DNA from: Arcobacter acticola
GTDB lineage: Bacteria; Campylobacterota; Campylobacteria; Campylobacterales; Arcobacteraceae
Length of the DNA: 64,000 bases
Assembly: GCF_013177675.1 (NCBI RefSeq)
Contig: NZ_CP042652.1
Coordinates: forward strand, 2,046,001-2,110,000
Direction: 5' to 3'
In this document: positions 54,425 to 64,000 of the stretch, piece by piece
Layout of the letters: each line of letters starts with the position of its first letter
How positions within the stretch are numbered: the first letter of the stretch is position 1
Program-made: the position numbers and the translations under genes
The notes under the pieces: generated by a model
Database searches by the model: none
What the model saw: only the letters and a program-made list of their open reading frames with translations
What the model was told of the DNA's origin: nothing

Positions 54425-54802
54425 TTATGCAAATGAGTTAATTTTTGCTTCAACAGCAGCAACTGAAATATTAGAATCTTTTACAGATTTAACTAATTCT
54501 CTAGCAGCTTCAATGTTTTTAGCAAGTTCAGAGTCTTTTCCAGCTGTTAATGCAATAGCTCCATCTGCTAATACATCAACCGATTTTTCATCTACTTTTG
54601 CATGTCCCCAGTTAATAGCAACTGCTTCAGTAGAATTTGCTTTTTCAATAACAATTACACCAACCGTTAATGAAGAAACTAATGATGAGTGTCCTGGTAG
54701 AACACCGAACTCTCCCTCTTTTCCAGGAAGAGTTACAGTTTTTACGTCATCATTAAATATTTCTCCATTAGGTGTAACTATTGATAATCTAATTGTATCC
54801 AT
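54425..54802 (-). CDS. atpC: ATP synthase epsilon subunit
   Basis: 125 residues with the N-terminal beta-sandwich (LSIVTPNGEIFND, GEFGVLPGHSSLVSSL, GVIVIEK) and a two-helix C-terminal part. The central-stalk subunit couples rotation to catalysis and can inhibit ATP hydrolysis. Last of the atp genes in the cluster; 21 bp after atpD. Confidence 0.95.
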   Translation of the reverse strand: MDTIRLSIVTPNGEIFNDDVKTVTLPGKEGEFGVLPGHSSLVSSLTVGVIVIEKANSTEAVAINWGHAKVDEKSVDVLADGAIALTAGKDSELAKNIEAARELVKSVKDSNISVAAVEAKINSFA

Positions 54803-54823
54803 GTTATGCCTTATGGTTTTTTG

Positions 54824-56236
<1,413 letters not shown>

Positions 56237-57124
56237 TTATTTTAATGCTTCAACACCACTGATAATTTCTATCAGCTCTGTTGTAATTGCAGCTTGTCTA
56301 GCTTTGTTATATTCTACTGTTAAACTATTAACTTTCTCTTTTGCATTTTTAGTTGCAGCTTCCATTGCTTGCATTCTTGCAGAATGCTCAGCAGCTAAAG
56401 AGTCAATTAAAGCATAATACATATTGAAATCAATATATTTTTCTGTTAATTCATTTAACACTTCGTCTTCATCATCTTCAGGTTCAATATTTAGCATAGA
56501 AGCAGTATCACTAATTTCAACTTTTTCTAAACTGATTGGTAATAATTCTCTAACTCTAATTTCTTGAGCTAGCATATTTAAGAATCCATTATAAACTAAA
56601 ACTACCTTATCAGTAACTTCGTTTTTAAAGTCTTCTACAACATCATTAATAAAATCAGCTGCTCTATCATAATCAGGAGCAGAAGATAAATCAGAAACTT
56701 TTTGTTCTAAAGTCATACCTTGGAAAGAGAAGAAATCAACTCCCTTTCTTCCAGCGGCTCTTAATCTAACTTTTGTACCTTTAGCTTCATATTGTGCAAT
56801 TAATTTACTAACTGCTTTAATAGTTGCCATATTAAAACCACCGCAAAGTCCTTTATCAGCAGTTACAAAAACAATATCAACTGTTTTTGGAGTGTCATTT
56901 TGTACAAATGCTCTACTAATATTTCCTTCGTCTTGAACTTTGCTAACTCTAGCAGCAATATCAGAAAGAACGTCATTTATTTTTCTTGAATAACTTCTAG
57001 CTTGCTCAGACAATTGTCTTGTTCGAGTAAGCTTTGCAGAAGAAACAAGCTTCATAGCTTTAGTTGTTTTCTGAGTATTTTTAACACTACCTATTTTTAC
57101 TTTTATTTCTTTTAAGTTAGCCAT
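56237..57124 (-). CDS. atpG: ATP synthase gamma subunit
   Basis: 295 residues. The N-terminal helix NLKEIKVKIGSVKNTQKTTKAMKLVSSAKL and the C-terminal signature RMQAMEAATKNA with ARQAAITTELIEIISG are diagnostic. It is the rotating shaft of F1. Starts 10 bp after atpA. Confidence 0.98.
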   Translation of the reverse strand: MANLKEIKVKIGSVKNTQKTTKAMKLVSSAKLTRTRQLSEQARSYSRKINDVLSDIAARVSKVQDEGNISRAFVQNDTPKTVDIVFVTADKGLCGGFNMATIKAVSKLIAQYEAKGTKVRLRAAGRKGVDFFSFQGMTLEQKVSDLSSAPDYDRAADFINDVVEDFKNEVTDKVVLVYNGFLNMLAQEIRVRELLPISLEKVEISDTASMLNIEPEDDEDEVLNELTEKYIDFNMYYALIDSLAAEHSARMQAMEAATKNAKEKVNSLTVEYNKARQAAITTELIEIISGVEALK

Positions 57125-57134
57125 TGACTAATCC

Positions 57135-58652
57135 TTAGTTTGCACTAAATACAGTTTTGAACTCTTCTAATGCAGCTTTTAATTGCGCTTCTGTATCATC
57201 ATCAATTTTTTGTTTAGATTTAATAGCTTCTAAAATATTAGAATACTTTTGTTCAAAGAACGCATGTAATTCAGCTTCAAATCTTACAACATCACTAACA
57301 GCAACATCATTTAAGTAACCTTTTGTACCAGCATAAATAATAACAACTTGTTTTTCAATAACAAGTGGTTTATTTACACCTTGTTTTAATACTTCAACCA
57401 TTCTTTGACCAAGCTCTAATTCTCTTCTAGTTGCTTCATCTAAGTCAGATGCGAATTGTGCAAATGCTTCAAGTTCTCTATATTGTGCAAGTGATAATTT
57501 TAAAGTACCAGCAACTTGTTTAGTAGCTTTAATTTGTGCAGCTCCACCAACTCTTGAAACTGATAAACCAACATTAATTGCAGGTCTAATACCTGAGTTA
57601 AATAAGTTAGTTTCTAAGAAAATTTGACCATCAGTAATAGAAATAACGTTTGTTGGAATATACGCAGCAACGTCTCCAGCTTGAGTTTCGATGATTGGTA
57701 ATGCAGTCATAGACCCAGCACCTCTTTCATCAGACATCTTAGCAGCTCTTTCTAATAATCTTGAATGTAGATAGAATACATCTCCTGGATATGCTTCTCG
57801 ACCTGGAGGTCTTCTTAAAATTAATGACATTTCTCTATATGCAACAGCATGTTTAGATAAATCATCATAAATAATAAGTGCATGTTTACCATTATCTCTA
57901 AAGAATTCACCAATAGTAACACCTGTATATGGTGCTAAAAATTGTAATGCAGCAGAATCAGCAGCTGAAGCGTTAACAACAATTGTATATTCCATTGCAC
58001 CTGATTCTTCTAATGTTCTAACAACAGAAGCAACAGAAGATGATTTTTGACCAATAGCTACATAAATACAAATTACATTCTCACCTTTTTGGTTAAGAAT
58101 TGTATCGATTGCAACTGTAGTTTTACCAGTTTGTCTATCACCAATAATAAGCTCTCTTTGTCCTCTTCCGATTGGAACAAGTGCATCAATTGCTTTAATA
58201 CCAGTTTGTAAAGGTTCATGAACTGATTTTCTAGCCATAATCCCAGGAGCTTTTTCTTCAACTAATCTTGACTCAGTTGAAGCAATTTCACCTTTACCAT
58301 CAATTGGTTCACCAAGAGCATTTACTACTCTTCCAACCATTCCATCACCAACAGGAGTAGATAAAAGTTCTCCAAGTCTTCTACAAGAAGTACCTTCTCT
58401 AAGACCTGTACCTTTTCCAAGTATAACAACACCAACTGAAGATTCTTCTAAGTTAGAAGCAAGACCTCTCTCACCATTTTCAAACTCAACAATTTCCCCA
58501 GCCATAACATTTTTTAGACCGTAAACTTGAGCAATACCATCTGCATAAGAGATAATTTTACCTGTTTCATTTACATCTACATTTAATTCAAAGTTATCAA
58601 TTCTTTCTTTTATAATAGAACTGATTTCATCAGCTTGAATTTTTGCACCCAT
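57135..58652 (-). CDS. atpA: ATP synthase alpha subunit
   Basis: 505 residues. The Walker A is [15 protein letters not shown], Walker B region [16 protein letters not shown], the arginine finger region is [10 protein letters not shown], and the signature [11 protein letters not shown] is present. Non-catalytic nucleotide-binding subunit of F1. Spacing to atpH is 21 bp. Confidence 0.98.
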   Translation of the reverse strand: MGAKIQADEISSIIKERIDNFELNVDVNETGKIISYADGIAQVYGLKNVMAGEIVEFENGERGLASNLEESSVGVVILGKGTGLREGTSCRRLGELLSTPVGDGMVGRVVNALGEPIDGKGEIASTESRLVEEKAPGIMARKSVHEPLQTGIKAIDALVPIGRGQRELIIGDRQTGKTTVAIDTILNQKGENVICIYVAIGQKSSSVASVVRTLEESGAMEYTIVVNASAADSAALQFLAPYTGVTIGEFFRDNGKHALIIYDDLSKHAVAYREMSLILRRPPGREAYPGDVFYLHSRLLERAAKMSDERGAGSMTALPIIETQAGDVAAYIPTNVISITDGQIFLETNLFNSGIRPAINVGLSVSRVGGAAQIKATKQVAGTLKLSLAQYRELEAFAQFASDLDEATRRELELGQRMVEVLKQGVNKPLVIEKQVVIIYAGTKGYLNDVAVSDVVRFEAELHAFFEQKYSNILEAIKSKQKIDDDTEAQLKAALEEFKTVFSAN

Positions 58653-58673
58653 TCAATTTCTCCTTTGTAAGTT

Positions 58674-59207
58674 CTAAACTGCTTTTAAAATATGATCTAT
58701 TAACTGTGATTTTAATCTCTCTTTTGAGAAAGAAATTTCAACCCCTAGTCCATCAATATCTACTTTAATACCATCGTAATCACAAACATTTTGTGATAAT
58801 GATAATTTAACATCAAATTTTTTACTAAATTGTTTTTCTATTGAAGATACATAATCATTAGATAACTCTTGATTAGTATAAACAACTCCAACATAACTAT
58901 TATTCATTTTTGCAATTTGAGAATCTAACTCTTTTGCAATAAATGGTAATAATCCTAGTCTTCTTTTTTCACCAAGTATTTTGATGAAATTATTTAAAGT
59001 TTCATCTTTTGCTGCATCACATAAAGAGATAATTAAATCTACTTTTGAAGAAACAGCAATCTCAGGAGAAGACACTATCGAATTGAATTTTTCATCAGCA
59101 AATGCTGAAGAAATAACATTTAGCTTACCGCTAATAGCAACTATAGTTTCACTATTTCTACCATCAACTAACGCTTTTACGTATCTTTTTGCAACTAAAT
59201 CATTCAT
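58674..59207 (-). CDS. atpH: ATP synthase delta subunit
   Basis: 177 residues. N-terminal six-helix domain beginning LVAKRYVKALVDG, and the C-terminal signature LGVEISFSKERLKSQLIDHI. It connects the F1 head to the peripheral stalk b/b'. The stop of atpF precedes its start by one base. Confidence 0.93.
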   Translation of the reverse strand: MNDLVAKRYVKALVDGRNSETIVAISGKLNVISSAFADEKFNSIVSSPEIAVSSKVDLIISLCDAAKDETLNNFIKILGEKRRLGLLPFIAKELDSQIAKMNNSYVGVVYTNQELSNDYVSSIEKQFSKKFDVKLSLSQNVCDYDGIKVDIDGLGVEISFSKERLKSQLIDHILKAV

Positions 59208-59208
59208 G

Positions 59209-59721
59209 TTATGCTACCTTTTTAAGAACAATATTTGCTAACTCATCTTGAGTTAATTTAATATTTTCTGAACTTAATAGCTCTTCAAGAACTTTAGCAA
59301 CAACTTCTCTCTTAGCCTTTGATGTTTCAACTTTCATCATTTCATCTAAACTTTTATTTAAATGAGTAATATCTGAATCAACAGCAGTTGCAACTTTTTG
59401 TTTAACTGAATCTATATCAGCTTTTGCACCTTCAATTATATCAGCAGCAATTTTTTTTGCTTCTTCTAATTTTTTCTGTGCATCTGAAACTTTATCTTTA
59501 GAAGCTTTTAAAGTATCTTGTACTTTATCAAGCTCACCTTGAATAGATAAAGTTCTATCAGCAAAAAATGCTTTAATTTTATCAGCAAGTAAATACCATA
59601 AAATTCCAGCAAATATTATAAAGTTAACGGTTCTTTGTACTATATCAGTTTCTACCGCACCTTCGTTTGCAAGTAATGCAACAGGAGCTAAAGCCAATCC
59701 GAGTAATAATATTCTTTTCAT
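59209..59721 (-). CDS. atpF: ATP synthase subunit b
   Basis: 170 residues. A signal-like N-terminal segment (MKRILLLGLALAPVALLANEG), unusual in b subunits outside the Campylobacterota, precedes the membrane helix TVNFIIFAGILWYLLADKI and a long charged coiled coil. Part of the peripheral stalk, paired with b'. 12 bp after atpF'. Confidence 0.93.
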   Translation of the reverse strand: MKRILLLGLALAPVALLANEGAVETDIVQRTVNFIIFAGILWYLLADKIKAFFADRTLSIQGELDKVQDTLKASKDKVSDAQKKLEEAKKIAADIIEGAKADIDSVKQKVATAVDSDITHLNKSLDEMMKVETSKAKREVVAKVLEELLSSENIKLTQDELANIVLKKVA

Positions 59722-59733
59722 TTTCTATTCCCC

Positions 59734-60156
59734 TTAAATTGAGCTAAGCTTAGCTTTTAGGCTCTCATTAAATTGAGGCATAGAAGATACTAAAGAATCT
59801 CTTAGAGCTTTAGTCTCGTCTTGTAAGTTCTTTGCAAATTCCGCAGACTTTGCTTCTAAATCAGATTTAGCACTTGCAAGTTTTGCATCAGCACTATCCT
59901 TTGCTTCCTTATAAGCTTGTTCTCTAATTGCAGCTGCTTCCTTTTTAGCTTTTGAAATGATATCATTTGCTTCCGCTAACAAACCATCTACATCAGCACC
60001 GTTTGATTTCGCATCTTCTAAATCTCTTTTTATAGAAGCTGTTCTATCATCCATGTGCTTTAGTAAAGGCTTGAAAAGACAACTGTTTAGTCTAGCAACA
60101 ACCAAAAGAAAGATGATACCAGAGCTAAGCAATAATACAGGACTTATGTCTAACAT
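59734..60156 (-). CDS. atpF': ATP synthase subunit b'
   Basis: 140 residues with an N-terminal membrane helix (VLLLSSGIIFLLVVARLNSCLFKPLL) and a long alanine/lysine/glutamate coiled coil. Having both b and b' is a feature of Campylobacterota, cyanobacteria and some others. First atp gene; the 116-bp gap to parB may hold a promoter. Confidence 0.92.
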   Translation of the reverse strand: MLDISPVLLLSSGIIFLLVVARLNSCLFKPLLKHMDDRTASIKRDLEDAKSNGADVDGLLAEANDIISKAKKEAAAIREQAYKEAKDSADAKLASAKSDLEAKSAEFAKNLQDETKALRDSLVSSMPQFNESLKAKLSSI

Positions 60157-60272
60157 TCATTCCTCCATATTTTTTACAGTTTAGTTTAACTAAAACTTGA
60201 TTATTTTAGCAAAACTAACTATAAAATTATATTAAAAGAAAAAATTAGATTGTAATTTTTTAGATTTTGTTA

Positions 60273-61127
60273 CTATTGTAAATTAAAATATGAAGATATT
60301 TTCTCAATATCATCTTGTGAGTTAAATTCAATTTTAAAGTAATTCTTTTCAACTTTTACTTTTAAATCGTTTTCTTGAAGTTTATTCATTAAATTTTTTA
60401 ATGGATTAATATCATAAGTGTTTGATTCTTTCTTTTTCTTAGGTTTATCACTATTTTTTTCTTTTAAATCTTTAACTAATTTTTCTGTTTCCCTAACTGA
60501 AAGTTTTTGTCCAATAATTGAATCACATACCATTTTTTGTTCATCAACACTAAGACCTATCATAACTTTTGCATGACCTGCACTAATTTTGTCCGTTGCT
60601 AAAAATTGTTGTACATATGAGCTTAATTGTAACAATCTTAATGTGTTAGTTATAGAAGTTCTACTTTTAAATACTTTTCTTGATAATTCTTCATGGGTAA
60701 TATTATGTTCATTTAGTAACTGTGCGTAACAATATGCTAATTCTATTATATTTAAATCATCTCTTTGAATATTTTCAATTAAAGCTAATTCTCTTAATTT
60801 AAATTCATCGGCATCGATTATAATAGCTTTGATTTTATCAATTTTTGCAAGTTTATGAGCTCTTAATCTTCTCTCCCCTGCAACTAAAGTATAAGTATTA
60901 TTATCATTTTCTATAACAACAATAGGTTGTAACAACCCATGCTCTTTAATTGATTCACTTAAATCATTTAATTTTTCTTCATCAAATATTTTTCTTGGTT
61001 GATTTGGATTAGCTTTAATAGATGCAACATCTATTTTATTTACACCTGATTTGTTGTTTCTAGTTGAACTCTCATATGCTGATTCAACTTCTCCTAATAA
61101 TTCTCCTAATCCTCTACCTAATGCCAT
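60273..61127 (-). CDS. parB: Chromosome partition protein ParB
   Basis: 284 residues. The N-terminal CTP-binding ParB/Srx domain has PNQPRKIFDEE, ENIQRDDLNIIELA and GERRLRAHKLA; the helix-turn-helix region is ITHEELSRKVFKSRTSITNTLRLLQL; a lysine-rich linker leads to the C-terminal dimer domain. It binds parS sites near the origin; no clear parS was found in this window. Located 21 bp after parA. Confidence 0.96.
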   Translation of the reverse strand: MALGRGLGELLGEVESAYESSTRNNKSGVNKIDVASIKANPNQPRKIFDEEKLNDLSESIKEHGLLQPIVVIENDNNTYTLVAGERRLRAHKLAKIDKIKAIIIDADEFKLRELALIENIQRDDLNIIELAYCYAQLLNEHNITHEELSRKVFKSRTSITNTLRLLQLSSYVQQFLATDKISAGHAKVMIGLSVDEQKMVCDSIIGQKLSVRETEKLVKDLKEKNSDKPKKKKESNTYDINPLKNLMNKLQENDLKVKVEKNYFKIEFNSQDDIEKISSYFNLQ

Positions 61128-61148
61128 ATTCTTTCCTATTGATAAAAA

Positions 61149-61925
61149 TTAACCTGCAATTGCTCTTGCTAAATTTGTATATGCTTTTGTACCACTTGAG
61201 TTTGTATCATATAACATAATTGGTTTCCCAAAACTAGGGCTTTCTGCTAATTTAACATTTCTTGGAATCACCACATATGAATCATCATCAATTTTAAATA
61301 GTTTATTTTCAAAATGTTGTGCTAAATCTGCAAATACTTGTTTTGACAAGTTATTTTGAGAACTGTACATTGTTGGTAAAAAACCTCTAATTTGTAAACC
61401 TTGGTTAATAGTTTGTTTTACTAATTTTATAGTGTTCAATAACTGTGCAAGACCTTCTAATGCAAAAAACTCACACTGAATTGGGATAAGAACAGATGTT
61501 GATGCACTTAAAGTATTTATTGTAATTGGTCCAAGTGCTGGAGGTGAATCGATAATTATATAATCAAAATCTTTTTTTACTGGATCAATTTTTCTTTTTA
61601 ATACTAATTCTCTTTCTTTTGTATTTTTATAAAATTCTTTTTCAATTCCTACAAGACCAATATTTGAAGGAGCTACTTTTAAATTTTCTATTTCAGAATC
61701 TAAGATAATTTCACTTAATTCTTTTGTCCCTAACATTACATGATAAATATTGTATTCATAAGTATCCCTATGAAATCCTAATGAAGTTGTAGCATTTGCT
61801 TGAGGATCAGCATCAATTAATAATACTCTTTTTCCTTCTAATGCAAGTGCTGCACTTAAGTTTACAGCAGTAGTAGTTTTACCTACTCCACCTTTTTGAT
61901 TAGCTATTGAAATAATTTCTGTCAT
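61149..61925 (-). CDS. parA: Chromosome partition ATPase ParA (Soj)
   Basis: 258 residues with the deviant Walker A NQKGGVGKTTTAVNLSAAL, the A' motif LLIDADPQANAT and Walker B YIIIDSPPALG. No N-terminal DNA-binding extension, as in chromosomal Soj. It drives ParB-bound origins apart and is known to interact with polar or flagellar systems in this phylum. The start overlaps birA's stop by 4 bases (ATGA). Confidence 0.96.
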   Translation of the reverse strand: MTEIISIANQKGGVGKTTTAVNLSAALALEGKRVLLIDADPQANATTSLGFHRDTYEYNIYHVMLGTKELSEIILDSEIENLKVAPSNIGLVGIEKEFYKNTKERELVLKRKIDPVKKDFDYIIIDSPPALGPITINTLSASTSVLIPIQCEFFALEGLAQLLNTIKLVKQTINQGLQIRGFLPTMYSSQNNLSKQVFADLAQHFENKLFKIDDDSYVVIPRNVKLAESPSFGKPIMLYDTNSSGTKAYTNLARAIAG

Positions 61926-62557
61926 CTTAAACTAAATACCTTTTTATTGTTTACTTGTATTGAACCATCTTCATTTAATATCGCATTTTCGAGGGAAACT
62001 TTTTGATCATCTATGGTTGTTTGGAACTTTTTGCTATGTTGAAATTCTATCCTAAAGTCACTAAATATTTGCTTCCATAAAATCTTTTCCCCTAAGAGTT
62101 TAAAATAACTTTCCAGTACATTATTTACATCAATTTTAATATCTAATTTACCAAAAGCCTCATCTACAGCTAATAAATTTAATCCAATTCCACAATATAT
62201 CAAATCTTTAGATACTGTAGTAATTGTACCTCCGATTTTTTTATTGTCAATATAAAAATCATTTGGCCATTTTAACCAAATCTTTGAGCCTAAGTCTTTT
62301 AATATTTTTTTTAGTATAAAAGATACATAAATAGAGACACTTTGTAATGGTAAATCACTAGGTAAAAACTCTTTTTTAATTACAAAAGAGAAAAATAAAT
62401 TGCCTTTTTTCCCACTCCAAGAGTTTCCCCTACTTCCTAAACCATTTGTTTGATAATCTGTAAAAATACATAATGATTCTTCAAATCCATTTTTTAATAT
62501 GTACTCTTTTAGATATGTATGTGTTGAGTTAACTTGTTCTAATCTTATAATTTTCAT
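61922..62557 (-). CDS. birA: Biotin--protein ligase BirA (single-domain)
   Basis: About 211 residues, biotin ligase domain only, with no N-terminal DNA-binding domain. Landmarks are TNGLGSRGNSWSG (the GRGRxG-type biotin loop), NLFFSFVI, LKWPNDFYIDNKKIGG and GIGLNLLA. It attaches biotin to carboxyl carrier proteins. I start at ATG 62557 (MKIIRLEQVNSTHTYLKEY); an in-frame ATG at 62572 is also possible. A -10-like TATAAT (62569-62564) lies just before 62557, so the mRNA may be almost leaderless if that promoter is used. Confidence 0.93.
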   Translation of the reverse strand: MKIIRLEQVNSTHTYLKEYILKNGFEESLCIFTDYQTNGLGSRGNSWSGKKGNLFFSFVIKKEFLPSDLPLQSVSIYVSFILKKILKDLGSKIWLKWPNDFYIDNKKIGGTITTVSKDLIYCGIGLNLLAVDEAFGKLDIKIDVNNVLESYFKLLGEKILWKQIFSDFRIEFQHSKKFQTTIDDQKVSLENAILNEDGSIQVNNKKVFSLR

Positions 62558-62622
62558 TTTTTGATTATACATAATATAAATAGAAGATTTTATTAAATAT
62601 AATCTTTGTAAAAAAGGTTAAT

Positions 62623-63516
62623 ATGCTAGATCCTATTTTACCAATTGCAATTTATTTATTGTTGGGATATTTATTTAAAATAGTATTCCATGATAATTCA
62701 AAACAACTAATTGAATTTATTATATATTTTTCTCTTCCTGCTATTGTATTTTCTAAAATCTATCCATTAATTCTAGATCAGAAAATTTTCGGATTAATTC
62801 TTATGTTTATTTGTTTTATTTTATTAAATTTAATGCTTGCATATTTTATTGGTAGAATGATGAAATTAAACAAGTTGCTACTTGCTACTTTTATGATTAT
62901 GGCAACTTTTGGGAATACCTCATTTATTGGTTTTTCATATATAGATGCATTTTATGGACAAGATTATATTGTTTATGGTTTGATTTATGATTTATTTGGT
63001 TCTTTTTTACTTTTAGTTTCAATTGGTATGTTTATCATCACTTGGGGAAGCGGAAGAAAAAATGATACTAAATCAATTTTTAAAAGCATTTTCTTATTTC
63101 CGCCTACTTTAATGTTTTTTGTAACTGTAATTGCAAAAAACTTTGAAGTTCCAAATTTTTTAATTTTAACATCACAAACACTTGGGTCTACACTTGTTCC
63201 TATTGCTATGATTGCAATTGGAATGAAACTTGAATTAAAACATATTTTTGTAAAGTTCCATATTGTTTCAATGGCTATGATTTTAAAAATGCTTGTTGTT
63301 CCAATTATTGTACTTATTGGGTTTAAATTTTTCTATGGTATTGATCAAACATGGGTTAAAGTAACAATTATCGAAGTTGCGATGCCTCCAATGACTATGG
63401 CTACAGTTTTAGCAATAAAAGGTGGATTAGATGAAAAAGTGGCTATTAATTCACTTGTATTAGGAGTATTACTAAGTTTATTTACAATTACAATGTATAC
63501 CACATATTTAGGGTAA
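62623..63516 (+). CDS. AEC-family (auxin efflux carrier-like) transporter
   Basis: 297 residues with about ten membrane helices in two halves: LPIAIYLLLGYLFKIVF, IIYFSLPAIVFSKI, then LMFFVTVIAKNF, TLVPIAMIAIGMKLEL and VPIIVLIGFKFFYG. The breaks around ATFGNTSFIGF and VAMPPMTMATVLA-like segments are typical of the AEC/BASS fold. Members export or import carboxylates, including malate and lactate. It is divergent from birA and convergent with the partial kinase gene. ATG follows AAAAAGGTTAAT. Confidence 0.88.
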   Translation: MLDPILPIAIYLLLGYLFKIVFHDNSKQLIEFIIYFSLPAIVFSKIYPLILDQKIFGLILMFICFILLNLMLAYFIGRMMKLNKLLLATFMIMATFGNTSFIGFSYIDAFYGQDYIVYGLIYDLFGSFLLLVSIGMFIITWGSGRKNDTKSIFKSIFLFPPTLMFFVTVIAKNFEVPNFLILTSQTLGSTLVPIAMIAIGMKLELKHIFVKFHIVSMAMILKMLVVPIIVLIGFKFFYGIDQTWVKVTIIEVAMPPMTMATVLAIKGGLDEKVAINSLVLGVLLSLFTITMYTTYLG

Positions 63517-63521
63517 ATTTT

Positions 63522-64000
63522 TTACTCTAATATGATTGTAAATTGCTCTCCTTTATAATCTTTTCCTTTATATGAGAACTCAACATTATCAAATGTAATA
63601 ACACCATTTGTATGTTTTTCTATTATAATTTTTGTCATATAAAGACCTGATTTAGAGTTGTTATTTATCTTTTCTAGGTGTAAATTTTCATTAATAATAT
63701 TCTTATTATTATCAAGTATTTTTTCACCTGAATTATTTTTGATAACTATATATTTTTTACCATCTTTTTGGAATAAGTCAATAAATATATATCTATTTTT
63801 ATCTAAACTAACTTTTTGAATTAAACTATCTTTTATACTTACTAATAAATTTAATAATGCTTGTGTAAATTCATTTCTTAATCCATACATAGAAATAGAG
63901 ATATCTAAATCTAAAATAAGTACTATGTTATTTTCATCAAATGTTACTTTTGCCAATTCTAAGCTTTTATAAATACTACTATTAATAAAAAAAGTTTCTT
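63522..64000 (-). CDS. Histidine kinase C-terminal part with degenerate ATP-binding site (5' end outside the window)
   Basis: The frame stays open to the last base of the window, so the apparent start at 63956 (TTG) is internal and the gene continues beyond 64000. The visible part is a HATPase-like domain aligned with the other kinases here by MYGLRNEFTQALLNLL, VIKNNSG and GLYMTKIIIEKH. The key ATP-site residues are lost: the N box has VSIKD for NNAKD, the G1 box is NNSGEK for DNAGGI, the FEPYFTTK block is absent and GTGIGLYM is reduced to SKSGLYM. It may be a pseudokinase or a sensor acting without ATP hydrolysis. Confidence 0.8.
   Translation of the reverse strand, partial: ETFFINSSIYKSLELAKVTFDENNIVLILDLDISISMYGLRNEFTQALLNLLVSIKDSLIQKVSLDKNRYIFIDLFQKDGKKYIVIKNNSGEKILDNNKNIINENLHLEKINNNSKSGLYMTKIIIEKHTNGVITFDNVEFSYKGKDYKGEQFTIILE

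Overview
The window looks like the chromosome of an Arcobacter-type member of the Campylobacterota. The base composition is very AT-rich. The gene order birA-parA-parB-atpF'-atpF-atpH-atpA-atpG-atpD-atpC-tolQ-tolR-tolA-tolB-pal-cpoB is the arrangement I know from this phylum, with ATP synthase subunits a and c encoded elsewhere. Two-component, diguanylate cyclase and Cache/PAS sensor genes are abundant, and a probable ciaB sits at the left edge. I see no rRNA, tRNA, insertion sequence, prophage or CRISPR array. Species cannot be fixed from the sequence alone.

Region by region: 1-3378 holds the 3' part of ciaB and a two-gene sugar module (a cupin-less CapF-type reductase and a family 2 glycosyltransferase, both starting with TTG). 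3475-5904 is an oxidative-stress operon on the minus strand: katA, an ankyrin protein and a secreted PEBP-like protein. 6103-9931 is a lipid-transport module: a seven-repeat MCE protein with two single-domain PqiA/LetA-like membrane proteins. 10072-24913 is mixed housekeeping and stress functions: a truncated haemoglobin, a c-haem-motif GGDEF-EAL sensor, large NAD-glutamate dehydrogenase, ybaK, an AlkC-type glycosylase, a GGCT-like protein, agmatinase, a disulfide reductase, a PQQ-type sugar dehydrogenase, sodB and Mn-pyrophosphatase. 24990-31776 is a signalling block: a diguanylate cyclase, a Cache histidine kinase and a 1302-residue hemerythrin-GAF-PAS-GGDEF-EAL-CZB protein.

31919-41600 appears to be one physiological unit. 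A TAXI-type TRAP transporter is encoded with a LUD-domain protein and an LhgO-type L-2-hydroxyglutarate oxidase. Nearby lies a histidine kinase/OmpR-type regulator pair. The same TGAAAC motif, repeated at 11-bp spacing, is found at both promoters, so I infer that the pair controls the transporter operon and itself. A 629-bp gene-free stretch upstream of the transporter carries a compact, GC-richer, inverted-repeat element. 41664-47017 is an aspartate/asparagine and amino-acid uptake block: a half-size asparaginase, aspA, a second kinase/regulator pair and an AGCS symporter. The regulator of that second pair is split by a -1 frame disruption lying exactly on an A AAA AAG slippery heptamer. It is therefore either a broken gene, a sequencing indel or a programmed/slippage frameshift.

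47168-63516 is core genome on the minus strand: mtnN, fabD, slyD, the Tol-Pal system, ATP synthase, parAB and birA, followed by a plus-strand AEC transporter. The window ends inside a further histidine kinase whose ATP-binding motifs are degenerate.
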